In this document: piece by piece, positions 60,194-64,000 of the stretch
Layout: each line of letters starts with the position of its first letter
How positions within the stretch are numbered: position 1 is the first letter of the stretch
Origin: Streptomyces sp. ADI95-17
GTDB lineage: Bacteria; Actinomycetota; Actinomycetes; Streptomycetales; Streptomycetaceae
NCBI RefSeq assembly: GCF_003846175.1
Contig: NZ_ML123046.1
Location: 878,286 to 942,285 of the forward strand
Direction of reading: 5' to 3'
Length of the DNA: 64,000 bases
Position numbers and translations under genes: made by a program
Notes under the pieces: model-generated
The model's database searches: none
The model's input: only the letters and a program-made list of their open reading frames with translations
Told to the model about the DNA's origin: nothing

Positions 60194-62245
60194 ATGACCG
60201 AAATCAATCGGCGTCGCTTCCTTCAAATCGCCGGAGCCACCACAGGGTTCGCCGCCCTGTCCGGCTCCATCGACCGCGCCGCGGCCATCCCCGCGGCTCG
60301 CCGCAGCGGAACCGTCCAGGACATCGAACACATCGTCGTCCTCATGCAGGAGAACCGTTCCTTCGACCATTACTTCGGGTCGATGAAGGGCGTCAGGGGC
60401 TTCGGAGACCCCCGCCCGGTGACCCTGCCCAGCGGCAAGCCGGTATGGCACCAGACGGGCGGCGGCAAGGAAACCCTGCCCTACCACCCCGACGCCGACG
60501 ACCTGGGCATGCAGTTCATCGCGGGCCTCGACCACGACTGGGCCGGTGGCCACAGCGCGTTCAACAACGGCAAGTACGACAACTGGATCCCCGCCAAAGG
60601 CACCGGCACCATGGCGTACCTGACACGGGACGACATCCCGTTCCACTACGCCCTCGCCGACAAGTTCACCGTCTGCGACGACTACCACTGCTCGTTCATC
60701 GGCGCGACCGACCCGAACCGCTACTACATGCTCTCCGGGCACGTCGGCAACGACGGCACGGGCGGCGGCCCGGTCCTCGGCAACCAGGAAGCAGGCTACG
60801 GCTGGACGACGTACGCCGAACGCCTTGAAAAGGCGGGCATCTCCTGGAAGGTGTACCAGGACATCGGCGACGGCCTCGACGCGGCCGGCGGCTGGGGCTG
60901 GATCGACGACGCATACCGCGGCAACTACGGCGACAACTCCCTGCTGTACTTCAACAACTACCGCAACGCCAAGCCCGGCGACCCCCTGTACGAAAAGGCC
61001 CGCACCGGCACGAACGCCAAGGCGGGAGAGGGATACTTCGACATCCTCAAAGCCGACGTCAAGGCCGGCAGGTTGCCGCAGATCTCCTGGATCGCAGCCC
61101 CCGAAGCGTTCTCCGAACACCCCAACTGGCCCGCGAATTACGGTGCCTGGTACATCTCGCACGTCCTTGACGCGCTCACCTCGAACCCCGATGTGTGGAG
61201 CAGGACCGCCCTGTTCATCACATACGACGAGAACGACGGCTACTTCGACCACGCCGTGCCGCCGTACCCTCCGGCTTCCGCCGCCCAAGGCCTGTCCACC
61301 GTCGACACCGCACTCGACCACTACAAGGGCAGTATCGGATACGCCGCAGGTCCCTACGGCCTCGGACAGCGTGTTCCGATGATCGTTGTCTCACCATGGT
61401 CCACCGGCGGATACGTCTGCTCCGAGACCTTCGACCACACCTCGATCCTGCGCTTCATGGAGAACCGGTTCGGTGTCAAGGAAACCAACATCTCACCATG
61501 GCGGCGCGCCATCTGCGGTGACCTCACATCCGCCTTCGACTTCTCCCTCAAGGTCACAGAACCGGCCGACCTGCCGGACACCGCGGGCTACACCCCGCCG
61601 GACCGCGACCGCCACGACAGCTACGTACCGAGGCCACCCGCCCAGGGTGCCCTGCCCCGCCAAGAGGCAGGGGCCCGGCCGAGCCGTCCGCTCTCCTACG
61701 CTCCCTACGTCGACGGAGCCGCAGACCTCGCTTCCGGCAAGTACAAGCTGACGTTCAGTGCGGGAGACCAGGCGGGTGCCGCCTTCCAGGTGCGCTCGCA
61801 GAAGCGCACCGACGGCCCGTGGACGTACACGACGGCAGCCGGGAAGCCCGTGTCCGACAGCTGGAACTCTGTCTACTCCGCTGGCGGTTACGATCTCACG
61901 GTCCATGGCCCGAACGGTTTTCTGCGCACTTTCGAGGGCAACAACAAAGTCGCCGAGCCAGAGGTGACGGCACGTCATGACGCCGGCAGTCTGAAGCTCA
62001 CCATGACCAACCCGTCGACCGCCGACGCGCACCTCACCGTGACCAACGCGTACGGCGGCGAGCGCCAGACCTTCACGGTCCGCGCCGGCGCCACCGTCGT
62101 GCAGAGCATCGACCTGCGTGCCACCAAGCGCTGGTACGACCTGACGGTCGTCGTCGACGGCAACACCGGATACCTGCGGCGTATGGCCGGGCATGTCGAG
62201 AACGGACAGGCCGGCGTGAGTGACCCGGGCATCGCAACCGTGTGA
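60194..62245 (+). CDS. Tat-exported phospholipase C, phosphocholine-specific type
   Basis: 683-aa secreted phosphoesterase that hydrolyses phosphatidylcholine-like lipids. The twin-arginine signal (NRRRFLQIAGATTGFAALSG, about 4-24) is followed by the alkaline-phosphatase-like catalytic domain with HIVVLMQENRSFDHYFG (the ENRSFDHY family fingerprint), DDYHCSFIGATDPNRYYMLSG and FITYDENDGYFDHAVPP. Two C-terminal DUF756 domains (about 500-590 and 600-670) are present. AGGAGG lies 12 nt before the ATG at 60194; a start 14 codons upstream is less likely. In this family export often rises on phosphate starvation, but no PHO box was seen. Confidence 0.92.
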   Translation: MTEINRRRFLQIAGATTGFAALSGSIDRAAAIPAARRSGTVQDIEHIVVLMQENRSFDHYFGSMKGVRGFGDPRPVTLPSGKPVWHQTGGGKETLPYHPDADDLGMQFIAGLDHDWAGGHSAFNNGKYDNWIPAKGTGTMAYLTRDDIPFHYALADKFTVCDDYHCSFIGATDPNRYYMLSGHVGNDGTGGGPVLGNQEAGYGWTTYAERLEKAGISWKVYQDIGDGLDAAGGWGWIDDAYRGNYGDNSLLYFNNYRNAKPGDPLYEKARTGTNAKAGEGYFDILKADVKAGRLPQISWIAAPEAFSEHPNWPANYGAWYISHVLDALTSNPDVWSRTALFITYDENDGYFDHAVPPYPPASAAQGLSTVDTALDHYKGSIGYAAGPYGLGQRVPMIVVSPWSTGGYVCSETFDHTSILRFMENRFGVKETNISPWRRAICGDLTSAFDFSLKVTEPADLPDTAGYTPPDRDRHDSYVPRPPAQGALPRQEAGARPSRPLSYAPYVDGAADLASGKYKLTFSAGDQAGAAFQVRSQKRTDGPWTYTTAAGKPVSDSWNSVYSAGGYDLTVHGPNGFLRTFEGNNKVAEPEVTARHDAGSLKLTMTNPSTADAHLTVTNAYGGERQTFTVRAGATVVQSIDLRATKRWYDLTVVVDGNTGYLRRMAGHVENGQAGVSDPGIATV

Positions 62246-62568
62246 GCCCCGCACTCGGCCGGGCCGCTCACCCTTCGCGGGGGGCCGCCCGGCCGGGTGC
62301 CCCCGTTGAAGAGGCATTGCTCGAAGGGATCCCGGAATCTCTCAAGGAGTGGGAGAAGATCACCGTCGACCTCGACCAGGCCACCTCCTTGGCCACCAAC
62401 GGTCTCCCTCTCGGCCCGGACGTGTACGTGACCGACCCCGAGTTCTCGTTCCTGGGCCAGGAGATCGAGAGGTTCGGCGTCCATGTCGAATACGTGGAAT
62501 TCTCCATCACCCGTTCTCTGGGAGGGTCGTTTCGATGTGGCACTCAACCACTTCTGAGGAAATTCTGA
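62242..62568 (+). pseudogene. C-terminal remnant of an amidinotransferase-like protein
   Basis: A 108-codon frame that starts only by a GTG overlapping the phospholipase stop (GTGA). From about 62305 it resembles the C-terminal part of GATM/StrB-type amidinotransferases: TSLATNGLPLGPDVYV, then VEYVEFSITRSLGG, with SFRCGTQPLL at the position of the catalytic-Cys loop. The N-terminal two thirds of such enzymes, with the catalytic Asp and His, are missing. The family call is by pattern and moderate. It is probably a deletion remnant, not a working gene. Confidence 0.45.
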
Positions 62569-63027
62569 TCTTCCATATGGTGATGCGCGAATTGGCGCCC
62601 GCACCGATTTCATCGATATCGACGGCGAACTCTGTCTCGACGGCCGAACGATCGACGAACTGATCGACGAACTGATCGACGAACTGATCGACGAACTGAT
62701 CGATGAACGGATTCTCTCGCCTCTGACCGCGCCGGGCCGAACGGGTGACACTCTGCGTCAACCCGCACTCATCGCCCGCGACCTTCTTGACAGCTTTGCG
62801 CAAATTTTGCCCTGCTCTGTCCGGCTGGTGATGTCCTGGACCGCTTTCGTGGCCGGTGCCGGGTCGGTGGGGCTCCGTCGTGCGGGGCACGGGAGCGGCT
62901 ACGGGCTCTCTGTTCGTCACCCGCTTTGCTCTGCCGTACTGCCCTGCGGCTAGTTTGTGTGCAGGACAGGTACAGGTACGCAGGCCCGTGGCGGCAGAGG
63001 TGCACGGGGGACGGGAGGTCGGGAAGA
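62569..63027. other. Degenerate stretch between the amidinotransferase remnant and the kinase gene
   Basis: About 460 nt with no complete gene. One forward frame (62603-62953) reads DFIDIDGELCLDGR, the IDEL repeats and then ERILSPLTAPGRTGD to a stop at 62951-62953, without a usable start codon. It looks like the tail of a lost gene. The final 70 nt hold the kinase leader. Confidence 0.45.
62651..62710 (+). repeat. Five-unit 12-bp tandem repeat encoding IDEL
   Basis: Five head-to-tail copies of ATCGACGAACTG begin at 62651, 62663, 62675, 62687 and 62699. The first four are identical and the last is ATCGATGAACGG. As a multiple of three, the repeat keeps frame and spells Ile-Asp-Glu-Leu in the remnant frame beginning near 62603. 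The opposite strand reads as a repeating VDQF frame. Confidence 0.9.
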
Positions 63028-64000
63028 GTGTCGCTGCGCGGAGGTGATCCAGCCGAGATCGGCGGTTATCCGCTTGAGGCGCGGCTCGGCTCGGGTGGCA
63101 TGGGCACGGTCTTCCTGGCCCGTACGAGCTCGGGGCGACCTGTCGCGATCAAACTGATCCACCAGCAGTTCGCGGGGGACGACGAGTTCCGCATCCGTTT
63201 CCGGCAGGAGGTGGCGGCGGCGAGGCGGGTGAGCGGCGCGTTCACCGCCGCCGTGGTCGACGCTGCCCCTGATGCCGAGCAGCCGTGGATGGCGACGACC
63301 TATATCGAGGGGCACACGCTCGCCCAGCACATCGCGGCCGAAGGCCCGCTGAACGGAGCGGAGCTGAGGAGGCTCGCCATCGGGCTGGCGGAGGCGCTGC
63401 GCGACATCCACCGGGTGGGGGTCGTCCACCGTGATCTGAAGCCTTCGAACGTCGTGCTCTCGCCCGAGGGGCCGCGCGTCATCGACTTCGGCATCTCGCG
63501 CGCCGTGGACCAGCAGACGCTGACGATGACAGGACGGGTCATCGGTACGCCGCCGTTCATGTCGCCGGAGCAGTTGCAGGCGCCGCGTGGTGTGGGACCG
63601 CGGTCCGATGTCTTCTCGCTGGGGACGTTGCTGGTGTACGCGGCGACGGGTCACGGGCCCTTCGACGCGGACAGCCCGTACATCACGGCGTATCAGGTGG
63701 TGCATGACGAGCCGTCGCTGGGTGCGGTGCCGGCGGCCTTGCGCGTGGTCGTCGAGCCGTGCCTGGCCAAGGAGCCCGAGGGGCGTCCCTCGGCGGACGA
63801 ACTCCTCGTGCTGTTGCGGGACCTGCCGGCCGATCTCGGCGAGACCGGTGGGACCGAGGCGAAGGGGGTCGGCGCGGGCCGCACCCGCGACATGATCACC
63901 CAGCATCACTTCGCGACGCCGGCCACCCCGGCGCCGAATTCCCCGGCCATCGCCCACGCCGGTCCCGGTGCAGGGAGCACCGGAACCTCGGTCGGCCGTC
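63028..64000 (+). CDS. Serine/threonine protein kinase (C-terminal part beyond window)
   Basis: Hanks-type kinase; 324 codons are visible. Gly-rich loop GSGGMGTVFLAR, Lys in VAIKLI, catalytic loop VHRDLKPSN, DFG loop IDFGISRAV, activation segment with TMTGRVIGTPPFMSPEQ and the helix GPRSDVFSLGTLLVYAATG are all present by about residue 270. A low-complexity Pro/Ala/Thr linker begins after residue 290. The part beyond the window may hold a membrane span and sensor domain. GGGAGG lies 8-9 nt before the GTG at 63028. It phosphorylates unknown targets in the cytosol. Confidence 0.93.
   Translation, partial: MSLRGGDPAEIGGYPLEARLGSGGMGTVFLARTSSGRPVAIKLIHQQFAGDDEFRIRFRQEVAAARRVSGAFTAAVVDAAPDAEQPWMATTYIEGHTLAQHIAAEGPLNGAELRRLAIGLAEALRDIHRVGVVHRDLKPSNVVLSPEGPRVIDFGISRAVDQQTLTMTGRVIGTPPFMSPEQLQAPRGVGPRSDVFSLGTLLVYAATGHGPFDADSPYITAYQVVHDEPSLGAVPAALRVVVEPCLAKEPEGRPSADELLVLLRDLPADLGETGGTEAKGVGAGRTRDMITQHHFATPATPAPNSPAIAHAGPGAGSTGTSVGR

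Noticed and set aside
60194..60260. Longer phospholipase start 14 codons upstream (60152)
   Set aside because: The twin-arginine signal begins right after the ATG at 60194, which also has AGGAGG upstream. The extension is Arg-rich and lacks a ribosome site.
62651..62710. CRISPR array
   Set aside because: The 12-bp units are contiguous without spacers and keep a reading frame, so this is a simple tandem repeat. No cas genes are present.
1..64000. tRNA or rRNA genes
   Set aside because: No cloverleaf-like or conserved rRNA sequence was recognised by eye on either strand; a covariance search would be decisive.

Overview
The window is a 64 kb piece of a high-GC actinobacterial chromosome, almost certainly Streptomyces or a close relative. 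Evidence: very strong G/C bias at third codon positions, many GTG starts, mycothiol-world gene content, Tat-type secreted enzymes and gene families typical of Streptomyces. Both ends cut a gene: a phosphofructokinase on the left and a Ser/Thr protein kinase on the right. No tRNA, rRNA, complete insertion sequence or CRISPR array was recognised.

Left part (1-30 kb) is mostly core genome. In order it holds pfkA; the murT-gatD lipid II amidation pair; peptide deformylase; a TetR/acyl-CoA dehydrogenase divergon with a palindromic operator candidate; a peroxidase; an XRE-cupin/GNAT pair; a CLC channel; a DUF2252 protein; a collapsed glycoside hydrolase family 15 pseudogene; an SDR/antiporter operon; small stress-type proteins; TesB; a DUF3516 helicase; a YdjM-like membrane protein; a frameshifted methyltransferase; a heterodimeric ABC exporter with one dead ATP site; a secreted GH109-type oxidoreductase; and a large FAD/Fe-S dehydrogenase.

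30-39.5 kb: a MarR/ABC exporter divergon, a 19-residue hydrophobic peptide gene, an MltG-like protein, and a sulfonate uptake and use operon (ssuC-ssuB-ssuA-ssuD). The ssu operon is preceded by a 27-codon cysteine-ending leader peptide that should act as a cysteine-sensing attenuator.

39.9-56.3 kb: a complete locus for a group 1h (formerly group 5) high-affinity [NiFe]-hydrogenase, the type that oxidises atmospheric H2. The main operon runs leftwards: small subunit, large subunit, NifU-like/ferredoxin-like fusion, three conserved proteins of unknown function, two small proteins, maturation protease, a HypC-HypF fusion, HypC, HypD, HypE and a DUF6390 protein. Many of these genes overlap by GTGA. 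hypA-hypB are transcribed divergently, and hypX (aerobic CO-ligand synthesis) faces hypB. The locus is bracketed by two copies of the 3' end of yjbQ in direct orientation (an intact gene on the left, a remnant on the right) and followed by decayed DNA including an ABC permease relic. This suggests it arrived as a genomic island.

Right part (57-64 kb): a TetR regulator, a large secreted dipeptidase-like/F5-F8 domain protein, a Tat-exported phospholipase C, a degenerate stretch with an amidinotransferase-like remnant and a 12-bp in-frame tandem repeat, and the start of a PASTA-less Ser/Thr kinase. Between the two secreted enzymes lie twin TGAC-N5-GTCA palindromes.
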